64,000 nucleotides of DNA from the NCBI RefSeq assembly GCF_018257515.1, contig NZ_JAERJR010000002.1, positions 248,001 through 312,000 on the forward strand, written 5' to 3'. The stretch comes from Tatumella sp. JGM118. Its GTDB lineage: Bacteria; Pseudomonadota; Gammaproteobacteria; Enterobacterales; Enterobacteriaceae. Positions within the stretch are counted from its first letter, which is position 1. Every line of letters begins with the position of its first letter. A program made the translations under genes and the position numbers. Shown here piece after piece: positions 54,953 through 63,217 of this stretch. The notes below the pieces were generated by a model. The model was not told the DNA's origin and ran no database searches. It worked only from the letters and a program-made list of their open reading frames with translations.

Positions 54953-55447
54953 ATGAAGCCATTAAAGTATCTTCAGGGATATCCTCCTGACATTCTCCGC
55001 CAGATCCAGGCCATCGCTGACCAGGGAAAACTGGGTCGCTGGCTGACCAGCAAATACCCCGACCGGCATGATATACAGAGCGATAAGTCTCTGTATCAGT
55101 ATGTCGATGGCTATAAACAGCGCTATGTACGGAACGCATCTTCGCTTTCGAAGGTGTATTACGATAATAAACAAAACCCGATCACCGGAACCTTAGGCAC
55201 AAATACCTTTGTCTCACGGGTTCAGGGCGGAAAACTGAAGGCAAATAACGAAATCCGGATTGCGACCTTGTTCCGTGATGCACCGGAAGCCTTTCTTCGC
55301 ATGATCGTGGTTCATGAACTGGCGCATCTTAAAGAGAAAGAACACAATAAAGCGTTTTATCAGCTGTGTTGTCATATGGAACCGGATTATTATCAGCTGG
55401 AGTTCGATATGCGATTATGGCTGAACTGGCGCGATCAGCAGGCCTGA
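54953..55447 (+). CDS. ygjP: YgjP-like metal-dependent hydrolase (M48/WLM-type metallopeptidase fold)
   Basis: A 164-residue protein. The zinc motif is VVHELAHLKEKEHNKAFY with His121, Glu122, His125 and a third ligand His131. The N terminus LKYLQGYPPDILRQIQAIAD and C terminus DMRLWLNWRDQQA are YgjP-like. Predicted cytoplasmic zinc hydrolase; E. coli YgjP has been called a putative UTP pyrophosphatase/metalloprotease, without a settled function. ATG 54953. Confidence 0.88.
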   Translation: MKPLKYLQGYPPDILRQIQAIADQGKLGRWLTSKYPDRHDIQSDKSLYQYVDGYKQRYVRNASSLSKVYYDNKQNPITGTLGTNTFVSRVQGGKLKANNEIRIATLFRDAPEAFLRMIVVHELAHLKEKEHNKAFYQLCCHMEPDYYQLEFDMRLWLNWRDQQA

Positions 55448-56423
55448 TCCCTTAGGCCTGTTGACTATTGCCGTCGGGGTTTTCACTGATTTGTACACTG
55501 CACTTTCCGACGGCTCTGTTATTTACAAAACCTCTAGTGTATGTTGTAACTAAATAGGCCTCTTACAGGCCCTGTCTTTCGAATAAAACCGTACGTTGTA
55601 CAAAGGTATACGTCCCTCTGCGCGATTTTCTTCGGATTAATCTCATGGCCGGTTATTTTATGAAGTTCGAAGTCATTAAAGACACCGGCCACGCAGAACG
55701 TATATTATCTTTTTCAGGAACAGTCGTTATTCACGCCCTGAGGGACTTTATTTCAATAACGATAAGTGAATCTCACCACCCGCTATTATCTTGTCCCTGC
55801 CCGTAATATTGTATTAACCGAAGAACCTTATGCTGCTTTTTATTCTAATAAGACATTGTGTAAATAAATACAATCTGCGAAGCCTGAATAGAGTTTCCCG
55901 GGGAGTTATTTGAGCAAGTTCTCCCTGCTACAGAAACAATCGCCAGTTAACGTCCCGGGCTGCACGCCTGATGGCGGGAAGATGAACACACAAAGAACAA
56001 TGTAATAACTTTGTTTCCATTGTTTACATTATGGTTACAAGCGTGATTCATTTTCTGGCTCACTGAGCAGCCGTGCGTGGATGACCACAGAACCAGTCCC
56101 CGGGGGGGGAAACATCAATCGACTGATTTATATTAGTATTTTTTATTTCACTTTAAATTCAGAAATAAACAGTTGATAAAAAAAGTAAAGGCTAATAAAT
56201 TAATCAAAGAAGAGGTTTTCAAAGGAAAAATCTATCATTGATACCCTTGACTGTAAGCAGTAATTGTTTTGATACCTCTGCCCTTTATTTTCAGGTTGTC
56301 TTCTTTATTCACGGTGACTGGCAGCACGGTTCTGCTATTAGTTGAGAGTTATCATTATCTGAATTCAATTTATTAATTTCTTCGATGACTGAATGCCAAT
56401 ACATTTTATGCACGGAGTAATAA
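55448..56423. other. Long intergenic region, one possible small gene
   Basis: Nearly 1 kb. Apart from a 53-codon frame at 55645-55806 (separate entry) nothing is recognised. The sequence is AT-rich toward the right, upstream of the fimbrial-like gene. Confidence 0.45.
55645..55806 (+). CDS. Possible small protein or truncated gene, 53 residues
   Basis: A frame from ATG 55645 reads MAGYFMKFEVIKDTGHAERI and continues LSFSGTVVIHALRD. The KFEVIKDTG start weakly recalls DUF1508/YegP-type proteins, but conserved NGE and SxxY blocks are not seen. No Shine-Dalgarno. It may be a fragment or chance. Confidence 0.2.
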   Translation: MAGYFMKFEVIKDTGHAERILSFSGTVVIHALRDFISITISESHHPLLSCPCP

Positions 56424-56708
56424 ATGAAAATATTCAGCGTTGGGATCAATGTAGTTCTATTACTTTCCTGTTTCAGTAGTTATTCCAGAGACGGAACCAT
56501 TAACTTTACAGGGTATATTTATCAGTCTGCATGTGGTTACGACTCCTATAAAAGCGTATTTAATTGCCCGAAGGCCATCCGGACTGCGGCGACTCAAACG
56601 TGGCATAGGCTGACGACCGCCACGCTTCCACCGGATTTCGGTACCAGTCAGATGAACTGGCTAAATACCACCCATTCACGGGGCATTATGACCCTTTCTT
56701 ATCGTTAA
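56424..56708 (+). CDS. Small secreted fimbrial-subunit-like protein
   Basis: A 94-residue protein with signal sequence MKIFSVGINVVLLLSCFSSY, cleaved around SYSRDG. The mature N terminus DGTINFTGYIYQSACGYDSY resembles the first strand of type 1 fimbrial subunits (DGxINFxGxIxxxxC). A second Cys follows in VFNCPKAI. It ends GIMTLSYR, similar to the last strand of such subunits. At 94 residues it is about half the normal subunit length, and no chaperone or usher gene is nearby. ATG with CGGAGTAA ahead. Role unknown. Confidence 0.6.
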   Translation: MKIFSVGINVVLLLSCFSSYSRDGTINFTGYIYQSACGYDSYKSVFNCPKAIRTAATQTWHRLTTATLPPDFGTSQMNWLNTTHSRGIMTLSYR

Positions 56709-56975
56709 ACTCCCCCGCACGCTTTGCGGTTTTTTACCCCGGGCGTCACGCTTCAGGCAGGCAGATGAAACCATCGATTCATAATGCCTGCTCGTAGTGC
56801 ATCTTCCCGCCCATCCGCGATCATTGCACTTTCTGCGTGCATCTCACCGTTATATACCATCTTATTCAAACCATTGATTTTACTTGCTTTATCTATACCT
56901 CGTGAATAAATCACCCTATCCCCCGGGTTGGTACAAAAGTTGCAGCCATTCCCCTGTCCGGAAAAGGAGAGAAGA

Positions 56976-58133
56976 ATGAAAGCAATAATTATTGGCGCCG
57001 GTATTGGCGGGATGAGTGCAGCCCTGGCGCTTGGCCGGTGTGGTTATGATGCTGAAGTCTATGAAGCCGTCAAAGAGATCAGGCCAGTGGGTGCCGCCAT
57101 CTCTGTCTGGCCAAACGGGGTAAAATGCCTCAATTACCTTGGCCTGCGTGATCCGGTAAAAGCACTGGGCGGCAATATGGCCTGGATGGCTTACCGTGAT
57201 TATATCAGCGGGAACGATATGACCCGTTTCAGTATGGCGCCTCTGGTGTCGCGTGTCGGTGAATCCCCCTATCCGGTCGCCCGGGCCGAGCTTCAGCAGT
57301 TGCTGATTGAAAGTTACCCTGCAGAAAAAATCCACTTTGGTAAGCGTGTCTGCCGGATAGAACAGGACGCAGAAGGTGTCAGCGTCTGGTTTGATGACCA
57401 GAGTCATGCCAGAGGAGATTTTCTTATCGCCGCCGACGGCACTCACTCCGTGGTACGGGAATATGTGCGGGGTTTCCCTACCGAGCGTCGCTATGCCGGT
57501 TATGTGAACTGGAACGGACTGGTGAGCATCGATGAGTCGATTGCGCCCGCGGATCAATGGACAACGTATGTCGGTGAAGGTAAACGCGTGTCCCTGATGC
57601 CGGTCAGTGATAACCGCTTCTACTTCTTTTTTGATGTTCCGCTGCCGAAAGGCTTACAGGAAGATCGCAGTACGGTCAGAGAAGACCTGAAAGGCTACTT
57701 CCGCGGATGGGCACCACCGGTGCAACGGCTGATCGATGCTATTGACCCGCAAACCACCAACCGGGTGGAGATCCACGATATAGAACCTTTCATGGAGTTT
57801 GTTAAAGGTCGCGTGGCACTGCTGGGCGATGCTGCACACAGCACGACGCCGGATATCGGCCAGGGGGGCTGTGCAGCCATGGAAGATGCCGTGGTACTGG
57901 CCTCGGTACTGGCATCGCATTCACTGAGTCTGGAAGACAGTCTGTTACGTTATCAGCAGCGCCGGAATGAGCGCGTTAAAGACCTGATCCTGAAAGCCCG
58001 TAAGCGCTGTGATGTCACCCACGCCAAAGACCCTCAGGTCACCGAAGCCTGGTATCAGGCACTCACCCGTGAAGATGGCGTCAATGTGCTGGCCGGAATG
58101 TGTGAAACCATCGAAGGCGGGCCATTGGGCTGA
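56976..58133 (+). CDS. hpxO: FAD-dependent urate hydroxylase HpxO
   Basis: A 385-residue flavoprotein monooxygenase. The dinucleotide motif is IIGAGIGGMSAALALG (residues 5-20), and the GD motif is VALLGDAAHSTTPDIGQGG near 290. EIRPVGAAISVWPNGVKCL and RYAGYVNWNGLVSIDE match Klebsiella HpxO closely. It converts urate to 5-hydroxyisourate with NADH and O2. The start ATG 56976 follows AAGGAGAG; a longer frame from 56928 is dropped. It is convergent with guaD-xdhABC, whose product urate is its substrate. Confidence 0.92.
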   Translation: MKAIIIGAGIGGMSAALALGRCGYDAEVYEAVKEIRPVGAAISVWPNGVKCLNYLGLRDPVKALGGNMAWMAYRDYISGNDMTRFSMAPLVSRVGESPYPVARAELQQLLIESYPAEKIHFGKRVCRIEQDAEGVSVWFDDQSHARGDFLIAADGTHSVVREYVRGFPTERRYAGYVNWNGLVSIDESIAPADQWTTYVGEGKRVSLMPVSDNRFYFFFDVPLPKGLQEDRSTVREDLKGYFRGWAPPVQRLIDAIDPQTTNRVEIHDIEPFMEFVKGRVALLGDAAHSTTPDIGQGGCAAMEDAVVLASVLASHSLSLEDSLLRYQQRRNERVKDLILKARKRCDVTHAKDPQVTEAWYQALTREDGVNVLAGMCETIEGGPLG

Positions 58134-58168
58134 TAATGGGACCTGTAGCTCCGGACCCGTACCGTACC

Positions 58169-58192
58169 ATGCCGGTTATCCGCCGGCATTTT
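58169..58192 (+). terminator. Probable terminator of hpxO
   Basis: ATGCCGG and CCGGCAT pair around a 7-nt loop, followed by TTTTA, 36 bp after the stop codon. Confidence 0.55.
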
Positions 58193-58379
58193 ACTCCATG
58201 ATGCCGGACGTCCCCGGCATCGTCAGCAGGCTCAGTGAGTCACCGGATGTCATCGCGTACACTCGCGATAGCTGACTAAACCCGTCCCGGAATAGCTTTC
58301 CTTACAGCGTCTTTCACAGATAACTTTCTGTACCGTGAGACGCAACGCTTAAGGCTCCTTAACGGGATCAGGAAAGATA

Positions 58380-58682
58380 CACTAAACCGGGCTACGCCTG
58401 GCAATTCTCTGCGGCCCGGTATTCCGGGCTTTCAGCGAATAAAATGGCTTAGCCGCGGTCCTTCTGGCATTCAGCAATATACACTAAACCAGGCTGCGCC
58501 TGGCAATTCTCTGCGGCCCGGTATTCCGGGCTATCAGCGAATAAAATGGCTTAGCGGCGGTCCCTCTGGCATTCAGCAATGTGCACTAAACCAGGCTGCG
58601 CCCGGCGACTCTCTGCGGCCCGGTATTCCGGGCTATCAGCGAATAAAATGGCTTAGCCGCGGTCCTTCTGGTATTCAGCGAT
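58380..58682. repeat. Tandem array, three units of 102 bp, reaching into the 3' end of xdhC
   Basis: CACTAAACC starts each unit at 58380, 58482 and 58584. All contain CTCTGCGGCCCGGTATTCCG and GCGAATAAAATGGCTTAG. The rightmost unit includes the xdhC stop codon (58653) and its last nine or so codons; the two other units carry the same TTAGC.GCGGTCC.TCTGG sequence as non-coding copies at 58551 and 58449. The period is constant and identity is high, so expansion is recent. Confidence 0.95.
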
Positions 58683-59429
58683 AATTTCTCCGGCAATGGA
58701 TACGGCGATCTCCGCCGGCAGTTTACCACTCACTTCGGCGATCCCGGCCGGACAACGCATCGTCTCCAGTTCTCCGGCAGTCATCCCCTTGCCTTCCAGC
58801 CGGTAGCGAAATCGCTGCCGCTTAGTCTGTGACCCAATCACCCCCAGATACCGGCAATCCCCCCGGCGCAGCACCTTCTCTGCCAGCTGTAAATCCAGGT
58901 CATGGTTATGGGTCATCACCACAAAGTAGCTGCCGGGCGCGGCCGCCGTTACCACATCGGCTAATTCCATTTCACAATAACAGCGCACCCCCTGAGGGGC
59001 ATGCTGTAAATATTCTGCCCGGCTGTCCGCCCAGACCAGCTGGCAGGGTAAGGTCGCCAGTAAGGCAATCAGTGCCTGTCCGACATGACCGGCCCCCAAA
59101 ACCACAACCTGCGGACGTGAATTCCACAGCGGTTCAAAAAAGACGGAAACCGCCCCGCCACAGCATTGCGCAAATCTGGCTCCCAGCGAAAACTGCTCAT
59201 AACGGGGCTGGGATTCCCCCTGTTGCAGCATTTCACGGGCAATTTCCATGCAGCGGAATTCCAGCTGTCCTCCGCCGATGGTCAGCCAGCTTTGCTCTCC
59301 GGTAATGATCATCTTACTGCCGCCGCCACGGGGAACCGAACCACGTTCCCCCATCACGGTCACCAGCACACACGACATCCCCGCCTCGCGCAACTCCGCA
59401 AGCCGGGTGATCCAGTCGTCATTGTCCAT
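58653..59429 (-). CDS. xdhC: Xanthine dehydrogenase accessory protein XdhC
   Basis: A 258-residue protein that binds and sulfurates the molybdenum cofactor and inserts it into XDH. The N-terminal XdhC_CoxI domain has VTVMGERGSVPRGGGSKMII (residues 23-42). The Rossmann-like C-terminal part starts at VVVLGAGHVGQALIALL, and VIGSQTKRQRFRYRL with CPAGIAEV follows. The cofactor-binding Cys region QCCGGAVSVFFEPLW is present near 88. It overlaps xdhB by 11 bp. Its final codons are part of a 102-bp tandem repeat. Confidence 0.93.
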   Translation of the reverse strand: MDNDDWITRLAELREAGMSCVLVTVMGERGSVPRGGGSKMIITGEQSWLTIGGGQLEFRCMEIAREMLQQGESQPRYEQFSLGARFAQCCGGAVSVFFEPLWNSRPQVVVLGAGHVGQALIALLATLPCQLVWADSRAEYLQHAPQGVRCYCEMELADVVTAAAPGSYFVVMTHNHDLDLQLAEKVLRRGDCRYLGVIGSQTKRQRFRYRLEGKGMTAGELETMRCPAGIAEVSGKLPAEIAVSIAGEIIAEYQKDRG

Positions 59430-61782
59430 TCCCGGCCTCCCGCAGTTTTTGTATCCCTGCCAGCACGCGCTCCGGGGTCGCCGGGCTGTCGGTCAGTGGA
59501 TAATGGCGGTAGTCCGCCGTCGCTGAAATCGCATCCTGCAGGGCACAGAACACCGCGATTGCCAGCATAAAGGGGGGCTCCCCGACGGCCTTGGAATGGT
59601 AGACCGTCGGCTGACTATTCTCTCTCTCTTCCAGCAATTTGACCCGGAAATCGATCGGCATATCGCTGACGGCCGGGATCTTATAGCTGGCCGGCCCACG
59701 GGTCATCAGTTTACCGCTGTTGTCCCGGAACAACTCTTCGCAGGTCAGCCAGCCCTGGCCCTGCACAAATCCCCCTTCAATCTGGCCAATATCCAGGGCA
59801 GGATTCAGTGATGCACCGACATCATGCAGAATGTCTGTCCGCAGCAGGCGATATTCTCCGGTCAGAGTGTCGATGATCACCTCACAGCAGGCGGCACCAT
59901 AGGCAAAATAGTAGAAAGGTTGTCCGCGACCCGCGGCACGATCGTAGTGAATTTCAGGGACTTTATAATACCCGGTGGCGGATAATGGCACCTGACTCAG
60001 CCAGGCCATCTGCGCAACATCCGCAAAGCTGTAATAGTGATCAGCGGCACGTACCACGCCATTACGGAACACGATCTCTTCGCCACGGCATTGATGTTTC
60101 TCTGCCAGCATCTCTGTCAGACGTGTACGTAAGGTGGTGGCCGCAATTTGTGCCGCTTTACCGTTAAGATCGGCCCCGCTGGAGGCTGCCGTCGGTGAGG
60201 TATTCGGGACTTTACTGGTATCGGTGGCCATAATACGGATCTTCGACGGGCTGATTTGCAGTACCTGCGCCACCACCTGAATCACTTTGGTGTTCAGCCC
60301 CTGTCCCATCTCTGTGCCACCGTGATTCAGCTGCACCGTACCGTCGGTATAAATCAGTATCAGTGCCCCCGCCTGGTTGAGAAACCCGGAAGTAAAAGAA
60401 ATACCGAATTTGACCGGGGTCAGGGCCAGTCCGCGCTTCAGCCTGGTATGGCTTGCATTAAATGCACGGATGTCTTCACGTCGCCGGTGATAATCGCTGT
60501 CGCTGATCAGCTGCCGGGTGATTTCCGGCATCCGGTCATGCTTAATCTGCTGATAATAATGGGTGGTGTTACGTCCTTCGCCGCCATAGTAATTAAGCTG
60601 ACGGATAGCCAACGGGTCACACCCCAGAAATGTGGCGATATGCCCCATAATATGCTCAATGGCCAGCATCCCCTGCGGGCCACCAAACCCCCGGTAGGCG
60701 GTATTAGACGCGGTATGGGTCCGGCAGCGGTAACCGGTGACACAGGCATCCCCGAGGTAATAGGCGTTATCCGCATGAAACATCGCTCGGTCCACAATCG
60801 AACCACTTAAATCCAGCGAATAACCACAGTCTGCCGCCAGGTCGATGTTCACACCGCTGAAGCGGCCCTGTTCGTCGATACCCACGTCATAACGGACATA
60901 GAACGGGTGACGTTTACCGGTGATCTGCATATCGTCACTGCGGGATAAGCGCATTTTTGCCGGCCGTCCTGTCAGGCGGGCAACCACCGCACAGAGACAA
61001 GCTACCCCGGCGGCCTGGGTTTCTTTCCCCCCGAATCCGCCCCCCATCCGGCGCATATCGATCACCACATGACTCATCGGGATATCCAGTACGGAAGCCA
61101 CCAGCTTCTGTACTTCGGTCGGGTTCTGGGTCGAAGAGTAAACGGTGACACAGTCGTCCTCGCCCGGCAGAACCAGTGCCGTCTGGGTTTCCAGATAAAA
61201 GTGTTCCTGCCCCCCGATGGAAAACTCTCCCTGCAACCGGTGTTTTGCGAGGCCCAGGGCCGCCGCGACATCTCCGCGCTGGTGACGATGCGGCTCCTGC
61301 ACATAAAACTCCTGAGCCAGTGCCTGACGCACATCCAGCACAGCCTCCATCGGTTCGTATTCAATTACCGCCCGCGCCGCCGCCTCAAAAGCCGCTTCAC
61401 GGGTTTCGGCCGCGACCACCAGCACGATCTGCCCGTGGTAGAACACTTCGCCATCGGCCAGTAACGGATCACCGGCTTCTAACGGACCAATATCATTGAC
61501 CCCCGGCACATCCTGGCAAGTGATCACCCGGACCACCCCCTCCACGTCATAACAGCGGCTGACATCCAGCGTCATAATCCGTGCACGGGCATGTCCACTG
61601 AGCCGCGGAGCCAGATGCAACGTCCCGGCCAGACAGGTTTTATCATCGATGTACAACGCATCACCGCAGACATGCTTTTTAGCACTCTCATGGATTAGCG
61701 GACTGCCGACCGTGGCCGGACTTTCAGCGTCAAACAGTGCTTTCAGGGCTTCCCGGGAGAGCGCGACAGAATTATGAGACAT
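59419..61782 (-). CDS. xdhB: Xanthine dehydrogenase molybdopterin-binding subunit
   Basis: A 787-residue large subunit with the aldehyde oxidase/xanthine dehydrogenase a/b hammerhead (about residues 30-135) and Mo-binding domains (about 150-700). MGGGFGGKETQAAGVACLCA near 247, YRGFGGPQGMLAIEHIMGHI near 365 and the catalytic Glu in AVGEPPFMLA near 742 are all visible. It oxidises hypoxanthine and xanthine to urate. It overlaps xdhA and xdhC by 11 bp each, implying translational coupling. Length matches bacterial XdhB (about 780). Confidence 0.95.
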   Translation of the reverse strand: MSHNSVALSREALKALFDAESPATVGSPLIHESAKKHVCGDALYIDDKTCLAGTLHLAPRLSGHARARIMTLDVSRCYDVEGVVRVITCQDVPGVNDIGPLEAGDPLLADGEVFYHGQIVLVVAAETREAAFEAAARAVIEYEPMEAVLDVRQALAQEFYVQEPHRHQRGDVAAALGLAKHRLQGEFSIGGQEHFYLETQTALVLPGEDDCVTVYSSTQNPTEVQKLVASVLDIPMSHVVIDMRRMGGGFGGKETQAAGVACLCAVVARLTGRPAKMRLSRSDDMQITGKRHPFYVRYDVGIDEQGRFSGVNIDLAADCGYSLDLSGSIVDRAMFHADNAYYLGDACVTGYRCRTHTASNTAYRGFGGPQGMLAIEHIMGHIATFLGCDPLAIRQLNYYGGEGRNTTHYYQQIKHDRMPEITRQLISDSDYHRRREDIRAFNASHTRLKRGLALTPVKFGISFTSGFLNQAGALILIYTDGTVQLNHGGTEMGQGLNTKVIQVVAQVLQISPSKIRIMATDTSKVPNTSPTAASSGADLNGKAAQIAATTLRTRLTEMLAEKHQCRGEEIVFRNGVVRAADHYYSFADVAQMAWLSQVPLSATGYYKVPEIHYDRAAGRGQPFYYFAYGAACCEVIIDTLTGEYRLLRTDILHDVGASLNPALDIGQIEGGFVQGQGWLTCEELFRDNSGKLMTRGPASYKIPAVSDMPIDFRVKLLEERENSQPTVYHSKAVGEPPFMLAIAVFCALQDAISATADYRHYPLTDSPATPERVLAGIQKLREAGNGQ

Positions 61783-63217
61783 AGTCGGAGATCTCCGTCA
61801 GGTCAGAAGGATCGCTATAGCGGAAATACCAGCGACGTAACAGATTTGCCGCCACATCACGGCGGTATCCGGCACTGGCCCGGAAATCACTCAGTGGCTG
61901 AAAATCTTCAGACAGTGCGGCACAGGCCTGCTCGATCAGTGCCACGGTAATGACCTGCCCGGAAAGTACGGCTTCACAGTGACGCGCCCTGCAGGGCGTC
62001 GCGGCCATTCCGCCGTAGGCGATCCGCACAAACTCCACACGCCCCTGAGGGTCTGCAGAAATCGTCATTGCGGCGAAGACAGCAGAAATATCATCATCCA
62101 TCCGTTTTGAGACCTTATGCAGGCTGATTTTTTGTGACAGTGTCACGGATGGAATGATCACCGAGTGTATAAACTCTCCCGGCTGAAGGCGCGTTTGCCG
62201 GTAACCGGTAAAAAATTCTTCCAGAGGCAGCTGACGTTGCTGCTCCCCGCATTGCAGTATCAGCTGTGCATCCATTGCCAGAAGCACAGGCGCACAATCA
62301 CCAATCGGTGACGCGTTAGCCAGATTACCGCCGACCGTGCCCTGATTACGGATTTGTAAGGATGCGAATCGGCTGAACAGCGCCTTCGTCGCCGGAATAT
62401 GTTGTTCCAGAAATGTGGCAACCGTGGTCAGGCTGGCGGCCGCACCGATGATCAGCCTCTCTCCCTGACGGTAACACTGTTTCAGCTCCGGTACATGGCT
62501 CAGCGCCACCAGCACCGGGAACCGCTGATGAGACTGGGTAATGGCCAGCGACAGATCGGTCCCACCGGCCACCAGCACGGCATCGGGATGCTGCTGACAA
62601 AGTCCGGCAAGCTGTGTCACATTCTGCGGCAGATAACAGACCCGTGCCTCTTGTTGCAGGACCTGTATTTCCGGTGTCTGTATCGCATTGAGCTGTTTTT
62701 TCGTCAGCGCCTGCTGACGCAGAAACTGATCCTGCCCCGTCCCCTGACGCATAATATCACTGGCGGCCTGCAGGATCGGGCGATAGCCGGTACAGCGGCA
62801 GAGGTTACCGGCCAGCGCCTGTTCCGTCTCTGTATGTCCGCCGGGACCCTTGTGTTTCATCAGGGCAAACAGGGACATCACAAAGCCCGGGGTACAGAAA
62901 CCGCACTGAGAGGCATGGTTATCGACCATGGCCTGCTGTACGGGGTGTAGCTGCTGTCCCTCCTGCAGGTCTTCCACGGTGATCAGTTGTTTGCCATGTA
63001 AGGCACTGACCAGTGTCAGGCAACTGTTCACCGTCTGATACTTCAGTTCATCCTCTTCCAGTGAAGCCACCACCACCGTACAGGCACCACAGTCGCCCGA
63101 GGCACAGCCCTCTTTGGTACCGCACCGCTGTTTCTCTTCCCGCAGATAATTCAGCACCGTCATATTCGGGTCCAGATGACTGACCGTAATCAGCTGCTGA
63201 TTAAGCAAAAATTGCAT
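61772..63217 (-). CDS. xdhA: Xanthine dehydrogenase small subunit (2Fe-2S and FAD domains)
   Basis: A 481-residue subunit combining two Fe-S centres and the FAD domain. The plant-type 2Fe-2S ligands lie in CGTKEGCASGDCGACTVV (residues 32-50). The second cluster uses ASQCGFCTPGFVMSL and AGNLCRCTGYRPI. The FAD domain has VAGGTDLSLAITQ and GGNLANASPIGD. The start is the ATG at 63217 with AGGAG seven bases ahead. It overlaps the guaD stop by 17 bp, so guaD-xdhA-xdhB-xdhC is one operon. Confidence 0.95.
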   Translation of the reverse strand: MQFLLNQQLITVSHLDPNMTVLNYLREEKQRCGTKEGCASGDCGACTVVVASLEEDELKYQTVNSCLTLVSALHGKQLITVEDLQEGQQLHPVQQAMVDNHASQCGFCTPGFVMSLFALMKHKGPGGHTETEQALAGNLCRCTGYRPILQAASDIMRQGTGQDQFLRQQALTKKQLNAIQTPEIQVLQQEARVCYLPQNVTQLAGLCQQHPDAVLVAGGTDLSLAITQSHQRFPVLVALSHVPELKQCYRQGERLIIGAAASLTTVATFLEQHIPATKALFSRFASLQIRNQGTVGGNLANASPIGDCAPVLLAMDAQLILQCGEQQRQLPLEEFFTGYRQTRLQPGEFIHSVIIPSVTLSQKISLHKVSKRMDDDISAVFAAMTISADPQGRVEFVRIAYGGMAATPCRARHCEAVLSGQVITVALIEQACAALSEDFQPLSDFRASAGYRRDVAANLLRRWYFRYSDPSDLTEISDYVS

